NCBI GenBank assembly: GCA_913056285.1
Contig: CAJXNE010000063.1
Span: 1-9,931, forward strand
Direction of reading: 5' to 3'
Origin: an uncultured Zetaproteobacteria bacterium
GTDB lineage: Bacteria > Pseudomonadota > Zetaproteobacteria > Mariprofundales > Mariprofundaceae
DNA: 9,931 nucleotides
Of the stretch, positions 1-5,714 are shown piece after piece. A program made the position numbers and the translations under genes. The first letter of the stretch is position 1. Every line of letters begins with the position of its first letter. A model generated the notes under the pieces. The model saw nothing but the letters and a program-made list of their open reading frames with translations. It was not told the DNA's origin and searched no databases.

Positions 1-18
1 TCGTTGGGTAGTTGTAAC

Positions 19-32
19 GCGACTTGCGTCGC
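19..32. repeat. Small hairpin, GCGAC-TTGC-GTCGC
   Basis: A perfect 5-bp inverted repeat with a 4-nt loop lies upstream of rdgB. No T-run follows it, so it is not a convincing terminator. It could be a remnant of a structured 3' end from a gene beyond the left edge, or chance. Confidence 0.25.
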
Positions 33-50
33 TATTCATGGCGATTGTGG

Positions 51-70
51 ATTCCCGCCTGCGCGGGAAT
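51..70. repeat. dRS3-like 20-bp palindromic repeat
   Basis: The sequence is ATTCCC, eight bases (GCCTGCGC), then GGGAAT. This is exactly the layout of the Neisseria dRS3 repeat (ATTCCC-N8-GGGAAT), and the stem in fact extends inward through GC-rich pairs. The same palindrome, read in frame as WIPACAGMT, is dispersed in many proteobacterial genomes. It sits 20 bp before the rdgB start codon, so it would be in the rdgB leader. The match to the pattern is seen directly; a role as a mobile repeat, integration target or regulatory hairpin is inference. Confidence 0.6.
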
Positions 71-89
71 GACGTGCAGGAGAAAAAAC

Positions 90-671
90 ATGAAATTGGT
101 CGTGGCCAGCAACAATGCAAAAAAACGTACTGAAATCGCCACTATTGTCGGTGCGCTCGGCATCGAACTGATTGCGCCATCTGATACGCAGTTTATCGAT
201 GTCATCGAAGATTCACCCACTTTTTCGGGCAATGCCCGCAAAAAAGCAGAAGCCTTTGCTGATGCCAACGGGCTGCCTGCGCTGGCCGATGACTCCGGGC
301 TGTGCGTCGATGCTTTAGATGGCGCTCCCGGCATTTATTCAGCCCGCTTTGCCGGCCCGGATGCCTGTGATACCGATAATAACCGGAAATTAATCACTGA
401 GATGGCGGGGCATGCCAATCGTAGCGCCCGCTTCCGCTGCGCCATTCATCTGGCTTTTCCCGATCGTGAGCAATCCTTCAGTGCTGAAGGCGAGGTGCAG
501 GGTGATATTTTAACGCAGGCCGCTGGCGCGGGCGGCTTTGGATATGATCCGCTGTTTTTTTGCCCGGAGCTGGGCAAGGTCTTTGCCGAATGCACAGCTG
601 AAGAAAAAGCCACGGTATCGCATCGCGGACGCGCGCTGCGCGCGCTGGCTGAACAATTGAAAAACCGGTAG
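90..671 (+). CDS. rdgB: RdgB/HAM1 non-canonical purine NTP pyrophosphatase (dITP/XTP)
   Basis: Hydrolyses ITP/dITP and XTP/dXTP to the monophosphate plus PPi, so deaminated purines are kept out of DNA and RNA; cytosolic. The 193-residue protein has the usual family length. Family landmarks are present in order: N-terminal SNNAKKRTEI (phosphate-binding T/SxxNxxK type), the central LADDSGLCVDALDGAPG with the metal/catalytic acidic pair followed by YSARFAG, GGFGYDPLFF, and C-terminal SHRGRALRAL. The start at 90 is chosen because the protein then begins MKLVVASNNA as in relatives and an AGGAG Shine-Dalgarno lies 7 nt upstream; a longer frame from 24 would only translate the palindromic repeat. 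ung follows after 5 nt, so the two are probably cotranscribed. Confidence 0.96.
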   Translation: MKLVVASNNAKKRTEIATIVGALGIELIAPSDTQFIDVIEDSPTFSGNARKKAEAFADANGLPALADDSGLCVDALDGAPGIYSARFAGPDACDTDNNRKLITEMAGHANRSARFRCAIHLAFPDREQSFSAEGEVQGDILTQAAGAGGFGYDPLFFCPELGKVFAECTAEEKATVSHRGRALRALAEQLKNR

Positions 672-676
672 TCATA

Positions 677-1336
677 GTGCAAATCTCTGAATCATGGAAT
701 CCGCATCTGGCTGGAGAATTCGGCAAGGATTATATGTGCCGCCTGTTTGATTTTCTTCAAAGCGAGTCGAATAAAACCATCTATCCGGCTAAAGAAAACT
801 GGTTTGCCGCCATGCAACACACCGACTTCGACGATGTGAAAATTGTAATTCTGGGGCAAGACCCATATCACGGACCAAATCAGGCACACGGATTAAGCTT
901 TTCCGTCCCCGTCGGAGAAAAAATACCGCCATCGCTACGCAATATTTTCATAGAACTCGAAAGCGATTCCGAATTGTCGTTCACCAGGCCTGAACACGGT
1001 TGTTTAACGCATTGGGCCGATCAGGGCGTATTATTACTGAATGCCACGCTGACGGTGGAAGCGAAACATCCCGGCTCGCATCAAAAGCAGGGGTGGGAGC
1101 AGTTCACCGACCACATCATTGCAGCACTCAATACACATCGGGAGAATCTCGTGTTTATGCTGTGGGGAAAATATGCTCAAGACAAGGGGAAGTCGATTGA
1201 TGCGAACCGTCATCTTGTACTGCAAACGACCCATCCGTCGCCATTTTCCGCCTATCGGGGTTTTTTGGGATGTGGTCACTTTTCCAAAGCCAATGCATGG
1301 CTGAAAGTGCACGATCAGAAGCCTATCATCTGGTAA
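677..1336 (+). CDS. ung: Uracil-DNA glycosylase, family 1
   Basis: Removes uracil from DNA at the first step of base excision repair. The 219-residue protein has every family-1 landmark: water-activating motif GQDPYHG at 60-66 with catalytic Asp62, the proline-rich IPPSL at 83-87, the uracil-recognition LLLN at 119-122 (Asn122), and the DNA-intercalation loop HPSPFSAYRG at 186-195 with His186. The C-terminus is compact and lacks the long tail of the E. coli enzyme. The start is GTG, 5 nt after the rdgB stop; no other in-frame start lies upstream and the Shine-Dalgarno is weak, which suggests translational coupling to rdgB. Both gene products limit abnormal bases in DNA, which fits the pairing. 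The 3' end faces the lytic transglycosylase across 32 nt. Confidence 0.97.
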   Translation: MQISESWNPHLAGEFGKDYMCRLFDFLQSESNKTIYPAKENWFAAMQHTDFDDVKIVILGQDPYHGPNQAHGLSFSVPVGEKIPPSLRNIFIELESDSELSFTRPEHGCLTHWADQGVLLLNATLTVEAKHPGSHQKQGWEQFTDHIIAALNTHRENLVFMLWGKYAQDKGKSIDANRHLVLQTTHPSPFSAYRGFLGCGHFSKANAWLKVHDQKPIIW

Positions 1337-1368
1337 TTCAAACGTCTTTCCCAGAGCCGAAACCCGAG

Positions 1369-1992
1369 TTAAAGCCCGCTACTGGTAGCCTTGAACTTTT
1401 TCATTTTAGCGTAGACTTTATTGGGGTATTTCATGCGCCCCAGCGAACCGTTATAGGCACCCAGCGCACGGTCATATGTTTTATAACGATCCAGATAATG
1501 GCGGATAATGGCGCAGCCGTAACGTACGTTCGTTTCGATGCTGAGCAGGTTATCATCGGGTTTGCCCAATTCTTTTTTCCAGAATGGCATCACCTGCATC
1601 AGGCCTACCGCGCCGACATTGCTGACGGCAAAATGATCGAATTGCGATTCCACTGCAATCACGCCGAGAATCAGTTCGGGCGAGAGTTTTTGTCTCTTGC
1701 TGTAGACATACACCCAATGCGCAATGGTTTTCGCCTCAGTGGCATCGGCCACCCAGGGGCTGATCGTGCCGATAATATCCTGCACCCAGACCGTCTGTTC
1801 AAAATCCTGCTGTTCCGTTTGTTTAGCCGGTTCCAGCATCTGGCGCAGCTCTTCTTTTTCCTGCGGCTCAATCTCCAGCAGACCGACATTTTTTTCGACA
1901 ATCTGCTTCACGGCAGTCTGGGCCAAATGTTGTTTATCCTCGGTATTGCTGTTCAACCATACGGGGATGGTCAGCAGGAAACCCACGACCAT
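1369..1992 (-). CDS. Membrane-anchored lytic transglycosylase, SLT (family 1) type
   Basis: Predicted to cleave the MurNAc-GlcNAc bond of peptidoglycan, forming 1,6-anhydro ends, on the periplasmic side. From this ATG (207 aa) a hydrophobic segment covers residues 1-13, then a Glu/Gln-rich linker (about 35-67), then the SLT domain: VIAVESQF with catalytic Glu115, GAVGLMQVMP at 127-136, and GAYNGS at 178-183. Spacing of these three motifs is typical, so the enzyme looks functional. The gene lies directly downstream of proS on the same strand. The ATG is only the first standard start: the frame stays open upstream, adding a positively charged ELRRRLGDRSPKAILAGA before the hydrophobic stretch, and a CTG at 2056-2058 overlapping the proS stop may be the true start (229 aa). 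Which transglycosylase class it belongs to cannot be settled by eye. Confidence 0.88.
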   Translation of the reverse strand: MVVGFLLTIPVWLNSNTEDKQHLAQTAVKQIVEKNVGLLEIEPQEKEELRQMLEPAKQTEQQDFEQTVWVQDIIGTISPWVADATEAKTIAHWVYVYSKRQKLSPELILGVIAVESQFDHFAVSNVGAVGLMQVMPFWKKELGKPDDNLLSIETNVRYGCAIIRHYLDRYKTYDRALGAYNGSLGRMKYPNKVYAKMKKFKATSSGL

Positions 1993-2054
1993 TGCCCCGG
2001 CCAGAATGGCCTTGGGTGAGCGGTCGCCTAATCGTCGGCGGAGTTCGTCTGCGT

Positions 2055-3770
2055 TCAGCTGTTCGCCTCAGTAGCGTGTAATTCAGTCAATACGATGTTC
2101 ACGACATCGGCGACGGCCACGGTCTTTCGTTGCTGCTGTCTCCAACCAATTTCCACTTCACCGTCTTTCAGACCGCGATCACCAATCACGATTTGGAACG
2201 GCAGGCCGATCAACTCGAAATCCTTGAATTTGACACCGGGACGTTCATTGCGTTCATCCCATAATATCTCAATGCCCGCATCTGCCAATTGCCGATAGAT
2301 TGTTTCCGATGTGTCCCGCACCGCATCCGATCTACCCATGCTAATCAGGCCAACCTGAAACGGAGCCAGTGCCAGCGGCCAGTTGATACCGGCCTCGTCA
2401 TTACACTGTTCCACAATCGCTGCCATCAAACGCGACACGCCAATGCCGTAGCATCCCATCGTCGCTACGCTGCGCTTGCCCTGTTGATTCTGGAATATCA
2501 CTTCCATGGGCTCGGTATAACGCGTGCCGAGCGCGAATACCTGTCCGACTTCAATGCCGCGCGATAATTCAATCATACCGCCACACCGCTCACAAACATC
2601 ACCAGCCCGCGTTTCGCGCAAATCGGCGAATTCGGGCTCTGCAATATCGCGGGTGATATCCAGCCCGGTAACATGGGTGTCAGGCTGATTGGCGCCGGCT
2701 ACCAACCCTGTCGCGCCCTGTAAACGCATATCCACCAAAACACGCCCCGATAACTGCTGCGGGCCGACAAAGCCGGTGATGCCGCCGATGCTTGCGATAT
2801 CATCATCGCTCGCCATTTCAACACTGTCTGCGCCAAGCACATGGGCCAGTTTGATTTCCTGAACCTGATCATCGCCAGCTACGCAGGTAGCCACGATCGC
2901 ACCATCATGCTCACCACCATTGACGCGATAGACCAGCGTTTTAACCAGCAGGCCGATATCCACCGACAGAAAATCAGCCACATCTTCGACACTGGTAACG
3001 CCAGGCGTTTCGACCATGTTAAGGGCAGCCTGTTCGCAGCTTGTGCTGGCTCGCACTGATACCGCTTTCTCTACATTGGCCGCATAATCGCAGCCCGAAC
3101 AGTGTGCGATCAGATCCTCGCCCGATTCGGCCAGCACATGAAATTCATGCGAATCGCTACCGCCAATCGAGCCGGTATCGGCTTCCACAGGCCGGAATTT
3201 CAAGCCGAACCGCGTGAAGATGCGGGTATAAGCTTCAAACATGTTTTTATATTCAGCAGCCAGACTTTCTTCATCGGCATGGAAGGAATATGCGTCTTTC
3301 ATGACAAATTCGCGACCGCGCATCAGCCCGAAACGGGGACGAATCTCATCTCGGAATTTATTCTGAATCTGGTACAGATTCATCGGCAACTGTTTATAGG
3401 AACGCAGCTCACGGCTGACCAAATCGCAAATCACTTCTTCATGCGTTGGCCCAAGGCATGATTCATGGCTGTGCCTGTCTTTGAAACGCAGCAGTTCAGG
3501 CCCGTATTTTTCCATGCGTTCGGATTTTTCCCACAATTCGCCCGGCTGAACCATCGGCATCAATAATTCCTGTGCCCCGGCACGATTCATCTCATCACGT
3601 ATGACCGCCTCGATCTTGCGCAAGACGAGCAATGCCAGTGGCAGATAATCATATACGCCTGATGTCACACGGCGAATATAGCCGGCTCGCAGCAATAATT
3701 TATGAGAAGTCACCTCGGCATCAGCCGGAGCATCTCGTAGAGTTGGAATGAAAGACCTGGAATATCGCAT
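2055..3770 (-). CDS. proS: Prolyl-tRNA synthetase, prokaryote type with editing insertion
   Basis: Class II aminoacyl-tRNA synthetase that charges tRNA-Pro; cytosolic. With this start it has 571 residues, matching the bacterial form (about 570). Landmarks: N-terminal MRYSRSFIPTLRDAPADAEV, the motif around GPTHEEV (107-113), class II motif 2 from FRDEIRPRFG to FVMKDAY (139-161), motif 3 with GCYGIGVSRL (439-448), and a C-terminal anticodon-binding domain (about 470-571). The region between motifs 2 and 3 (about 225-385) is the YbaK-like insertion that hydrolyses Ala-tRNA-Pro. The start at 3770 is chosen by homology; the frame is open much further upstream, but that part is antisense to the neighbouring gene and unlike ProRS. 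An ATG 12 nt upstream (3782) is possible; neither has a clear Shine-Dalgarno. The lytic transglycosylase gene follows, probably in one transcript. Confidence 0.97.
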   Translation of the reverse strand: MRYSRSFIPTLRDAPADAEVTSHKLLLRAGYIRRVTSGVYDYLPLALLVLRKIEAVIRDEMNRAGAQELLMPMVQPGELWEKSERMEKYGPELLRFKDRHSHESCLGPTHEEVICDLVSRELRSYKQLPMNLYQIQNKFRDEIRPRFGLMRGREFVMKDAYSFHADEESLAAEYKNMFEAYTRIFTRFGLKFRPVEADTGSIGGSDSHEFHVLAESGEDLIAHCSGCDYAANVEKAVSVRASTSCEQAALNMVETPGVTSVEDVADFLSVDIGLLVKTLVYRVNGGEHDGAIVATCVAGDDQVQEIKLAHVLGADSVEMASDDDIASIGGITGFVGPQQLSGRVLVDMRLQGATGLVAGANQPDTHVTGLDITRDIAEPEFADLRETRAGDVCERCGGMIELSRGIEVGQVFALGTRYTEPMEVIFQNQQGKRSVATMGCYGIGVSRLMAAIVEQCNDEAGINWPLALAPFQVGLISMGRSDAVRDTSETIYRQLADAGIEILWDERNERPGVKFKDFELIGLPFQIVIGDRGLKDGEVEIGWRQQQRKTVAVADVVNIVLTELHATEANS

Positions 3771-3807
3771 GGCAGCAAGCATAGCGGGCGCTGATTCATT
3801 CAGGTAG

Positions 3808-3829
3808 TCCTGCTTTAAATCCGGCAGGG
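3808..3829 (-). promoter_or_regulatory. Possible hairpin in the proS leader
   Basis: On the proS-sense strand CCTGC and GCAGG form a perfect 5-bp stem (extendable by a wobble pair) around a 10-nt loop, about 40 nt before the proS start codon. There is no T-run, so it is not a terminator. It does not resemble a T-box. A leader structure affecting proS translation is possible, but chance is also plausible. Confidence 0.2.
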
Positions 3830-3864
3830 TTCCAGTCTGATTTTTGATTCCTTTGATTAAAATT

Positions 3865-3899
3865 CGGTTGTACTTCTTTTTGACTTTTAAGTACAACTG
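3865..3899. promoter_or_regulatory. Inverted repeat GTTGTACTT-N13-AAGTACAAC (possible operator)
   Basis: A perfect 9-bp inverted repeat (3867-3875 and 3889-3897) can be extended by a G-T and a C-G pair to 3865-3899. It lies in the divergent intergenic region between proS (-) and the nucleotidyltransferase gene (+). The left arm is just upstream of a candidate -35 box and the right arm lies in the -35/-10 spacer of the + strand promoter, a typical placement for a repressor operator. The symmetry is seen directly; the binding factor is unknown. A transcribed hairpin in the proS leader is the alternative. Confidence 0.5.
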
Positions 3900-3908
3900 G
3901 AAGATAAT
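3880..3908 (+). promoter_or_regulatory. Candidate sigma-70 promoter for the nucleotidyltransferase gene
   Basis: TTGACT (3880-3885), a 17-nt spacer, then GATAAT (3903-3908). Each hexamer differs from consensus at one position and the spacing is optimal. The predicted transcription start, about 7 nt after the -10 box, falls on or next to the ATG at 3915, so the mRNA would be leaderless or nearly so. The inverted repeat at 3865-3899 overlaps this promoter. Confidence 0.6.
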
Positions 3909-3914
3909 GCATCC

Positions 3915-4862
3915 ATGAGGTACTGGGATAAAGCAACGCACTCCATTTATGGAAGCCTGCTGGACAGCGTCAAATGTGATGCTGGCGCCCCGTCTTCCGG
4001 ATCCATTGTGCGTTCGATATCCAAAGGCCATGTCTATCTTCAGCATCGGGTTGCCTACGAAGGTAAACAGATATCCCTGAATACTTCCCAGCAGGCGCAC
4101 CGCGATGGTTGGCCCGAGCGCAGTCGGCTTGTCTCAACACTCCTTGCATTTGGCGTGAATGCACCGGATAGAACCGCAGCAAAGACCATTGAGCTGCTTG
4201 ATGCTATCGGGTGTTTCTCGGTGCAGAAAGCTGTGTTGATCGGCTCCCATGCGTTCAATGCGATAGGCAATAATCTGGGGGTCACATGGGATGCCGGATT
4301 TGAAACAAAAGACATCGATCTTGGCCGCATGGTTCGGGTCTCGTGTCAGCCCGGCAACCGCACAGCGGAAATCTTGTTAAAAGCAGGATTCCGGGCAGTT
4401 TTTTCACTGGTTCATAAACATCCAGCTACGACTTTTGTGCATAAAAATGGTATGAAAATCGATTTTCTGACCCCGATGACTGGCAAGCCGACGAGCAAGC
4501 CCGAGATGCTCCACGGCGCAGGCGTCCATGCCGAACCACTGCGGTTTTTGGACTACCTTATCAAAGACCCGCAAGAGGCTATAGTAATGACCAGAAACGG
4601 TATTCTGGTTTCTGTTCCGCAATCAGCACGGTATGCGCTTCACAAATGCATTATCTGTCAATACCGAAGCAGCGATGTAAAGCGCGCCAAGGATATCCTG
4701 CAAGCCGAGTCCATTCTGACTGTCCTTGAGGACAGCATGCCGCAACTGATTGCTGATGCATGGGATGACTTGCCGTGGAAAGAGAAAGCCATGCATGGCA
4801 TGCGTAATTTCAAAGATAGCGAACTTGCGGGCAGGGTCATTGCAATTTGTGGCAAGCCATAA
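3915..4862 (+). CDS. GSU2403-type (NTP_transf_8-like) nucleotidyltransferase-fold protein
   Basis: A 315-residue protein with a polymerase-beta-like nucleotidyltransferase core. The N-terminal part (about 30-60) has the GSxVRxxxKGxxYLQ-like stretch of the GSU2403 family, often a small beta unit. The core has VLIGSHAFNAIG (107-118; the Gly-Ser motif), TKDIDLG (131-137; Asp133 and Asp135) and MKIDFLTP (180-187; third acidic residue Asp183). The C-terminal helical part has ARYALHKCIICQYR (238-251) and KRAKDILQA (256-264). All three metal-binding acids are present, so the enzyme is probably active, but its substrate is unknown. The fold is shared by AbiEii/MenT toxins, antibiotic nucleotidyltransferases and tRNA-modifying enzymes; no partner antitoxin gene is visible. 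It is divergent from proS and stands alone beside IS and gene debris, which suggests acquired DNA. Confidence 0.82.
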   Translation: MRYWDKATHSIYGSLLDSVKCDAGAPSSGSIVRSISKGHVYLQHRVAYEGKQISLNTSQQAHRDGWPERSRLVSTLLAFGVNAPDRTAAKTIELLDAIGCFSVQKAVLIGSHAFNAIGNNLGVTWDAGFETKDIDLGRMVRVSCQPGNRTAEILLKAGFRAVFSLVHKHPATTFVHKNGMKIDFLTPMTGKPTSKPEMLHGAGVHAEPLRFLDYLIKDPQEAIVMTRNGILVSVPQSARYALHKCIICQYRSSDVKRAKDILQAESILTVLEDSMPQLIADAWDDLPWKEKAMHGMRNFKDSELAGRVIAICGKP

Positions 4863-4899
4863 ATCGGGTAACTCCGGACGAAATCGAATGCATGGCTTT
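4785..4899. repeat. 12-bp inverted repeat spanning the end of the nucleotidyltransferase gene
   Basis: AAAGCCATGCAT (4785-4796, inside the coding region) is the exact reverse complement of ATGCATGGCTTT (4888-4899, just past the stop). The left copy also lies in a 12-bp perfect palindrome, GCCATGCATGGC (4788-4799). It could fold the mRNA 3' end or mark an old rearrangement. Partly coincidental similarity cannot be excluded. Confidence 0.35.
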
Positions 4900-4909
4900 T
4901 GTCTGGTTC

Positions 4910-4939
4910 AAATGCGCGAAGCAAGGCGCGTGCATTTTT
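4910..4939 (+). terminator. Candidate intrinsic terminator after the nucleotidyltransferase gene
   Basis: AAATGCGCG (4910-4918) pairs with CGC-GT-GCATTT (4927-4937), leaving a 2-nt bulge and an 8-nt loop, and the run TTTTT ends at 4939. Three of the Ts are used in the stem, so it is a weak terminator at best. Its place about 50 nt beyond the stop codon fits. Confidence 0.35.
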
Positions 4940-4969
4940 CGTAATATGCATGATTGAAGACTTGACCGT

Positions 4970-5068
4970 ATGCCCTTGACAGCATCCCGAATCGCCTGCT
5001 TTATGTTTCGGGGCAGATCGTTTTTCGTTAAACGCGATGACTTGGCTGATCCGCTACTGTCCGGCAAT
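4970..5068 (+). pseudogene. Truncated PLP-dependent cysteine desulfhydrase / ACC deaminase-like gene, N-terminal 33 codons
   Basis: The frame from ATG 4970 gives 33 residues ending in FRGRSFFVKRDDLADPLLSGN. The FFVKRDDL-x-P-x-x-SGN block is the N-terminal signature of the fold-type II PLP enzymes related to D-cysteine desulfhydrase and ACC deaminase, where it continues as GNK with the lysine that binds PLP. Here the reading frame breaks right after GGC AAT: the next codons are ACA and TGA. Full-length relatives have roughly 300 residues, so nearly the whole enzyme, including the PLP lysine, is missing, and the remaining piece cannot be catalytic. The sequence that follows is IS110 transposase. 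No downstream remainder of the gene is recognisable before trmFO. The motif is seen directly; the exact subfamily is uncertain. Confidence 0.72.
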
Positions 5069-5070
5069 AC

Positions 5071-5283
5071 ATGAGTTCCGAGGATAATCTTGCCCGTGCC
5101 ATGCTCTATGAGGCAGCCAATGTGATGATGGTGCGGGTGAAAGCGGAGCTCCCTTTAAAAGCGTGGGCGCTGAAACTGGCTGACAGGGTTGGAGGCAAAA
5201 AGGCTCGCGTTGCGCTGGCTCGCAAAATGGCTGTTATCTTGCACCGCATGTTGGTCGACAACACAGCCTTTCACGCGGGATAG
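5071..5283 (+). pseudogene. IS110-family transposase, C-terminal fragment
   Basis: Seventy codons resemble the C-terminal end of IS110/IS116/IS902 transposases (Transposase_20 region): LARAMLYEAANVMM, then LKAWALKLADRVGGKKARVA, LARKMAVILHRM and a closing DNTAF. Intact family members have about 320-400 residues with an N-terminal DEDD RuvC-like domain and a catalytic serine in the C-terminal domain. Here the RuvC-like domain is absent and the fragment begins after the usual position of the serine, so it cannot be active. In the same frame the sequence upstream reaches a stop at 5047-5049. The nominal ATG is just an internal codon; expression is not expected. Confidence 0.82.
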
Positions 5284-5309
5284 CTAACGCTGTAACGAAA
5301 AGAACCTAG

Positions 5310-5330
5310 AGATTCCCCTATGGGAAGTCT
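5310..5330 (+). repeat. Hairpin in the IS right-end noncoding region
   Basis: AGATTCCC (5310-5317) pairs with GGGAA-G-TCT (5322-5330), with one bulged G and a 4-nt loop, 26 nt after the transposase stop. Similar CCC/GGG hairpins after the transposase are part of the structured right-end RNA in related elements. It may be the remains of a guide-RNA stem-loop; no T-run follows. Confidence 0.35.
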
Positions 5331-5565
5331 TGATCGGGACGAGGACGGAAAATGATTTCGAGAGTATTGCTGCCGTACGGGTGAAAATATCCATCCAGAA
5401 CGGCGTGGCTGGGACAATGAAACGTTTACCGTTATCCGACACCATCATGAGGCAGCCAATATAACATCTGTGCCCACCTCGGAGACAACCATGAACCCGG
5501 GCAAGACAAAGCAAAAAACGCGGAGGAAAGCCATTAGCAATTAGACAGCGCAATACATAACTCCA

Positions 5566-5714
5566 AACTAAATGGGCTGTTGAGGTAAGATGGCGAGGGA
5601 TTGTTTCGCGGGTTGAAGGGTGAGGTATGATTTTTTCAGTTGTTTGGTTCTGGCGAAATCCCCGTGAAAGAAATCCAGTTGTTATATCGCCTGATGGGAA
5701 GCTAGATTCGGGTC
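5566..5714 (+). other. Intergenic region upstream of trmFO
   Basis: About 150 bp between the presumed IS right end and the trmFO start. No coding signal is recognised. A promoter for trmFO should lie here, but I see no convincing -35/-10 pair. GGGAAG at 5697-5702 is the only Shine-Dalgarno-like stretch, and it is too far (12 nt) from the ATG to be certain. IS insertion or deletion upstream may have replaced the original promoter. Confidence 0.3.

Larger units (their letters stand above)
5069..5565 (+). mobile_element. Remnant of an IS110-family element (probable IS1111 group), 3' end only
   Basis: The segment comprises the last part of an IS110-type transposase and about 280 bp of noncoding DNA after it. 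A long noncoding right end, with guide (bridge/seek) RNA sequence downstream of the transposase, is known for the IS1111 group. The sequence TTAGACAGCGCAATACATAA at 5541-5560 resembles right ends I recall for such elements, which is the basis for the approximate right boundary. The left end and about four fifths of the transposase are absent. The left boundary is the point where desulfhydrase similarity stops; the right boundary is approximate. Confidence 0.55.

Noticed and set aside
24..89. N-terminal extension of RdgB reading through the palindromic repeat (WIPACAGMT)
   Set aside because: That peptide is the usual translation of the dispersed repeat; the ATG at 90 has a good ribosome-binding site and starts the conserved domain.
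1270..2019. 249-codon plus-strand open frame opposite the lytic transglycosylase
   Set aside because: It is the antisense of a gene with clear SLT motifs, and starts inside ung.
3771..3914. T-box-type riboswitch upstream of proS
   Set aside because: The leader is too short and lacks the T-box sequence; only a small hairpin is present.
3771..4100. A 110-codon N-terminal extension of ProS in the open frame upstream
   Set aside because: It does not resemble ProRS, which starts at MRYSRSF by homology, and it runs antisense into the nucleotidyltransferase gene, crossing its promoter.
3907..4951. ATGCAT at both ends of the nucleotidyltransferase region (3907-3912, 4946-4951) as insertion-site direct repeats
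   Set aside because: The same hexamer also occurs at 4791 and 4888; six bases are too few and no other boundary signal supports it.
4658..5067. Minus-strand open frames across the end of the nucleotidyltransferase gene and the desulfhydrase remnant
   Set aside because: They are antisense to recognised coding sequence, have low-complexity composition and no family resemblance.
5284..5553. Minus-strand 89-codon open frame downstream of the IS fragment
   Set aside because: No recognisable domain; it lies antisense in what looks like the IS noncoding right end.
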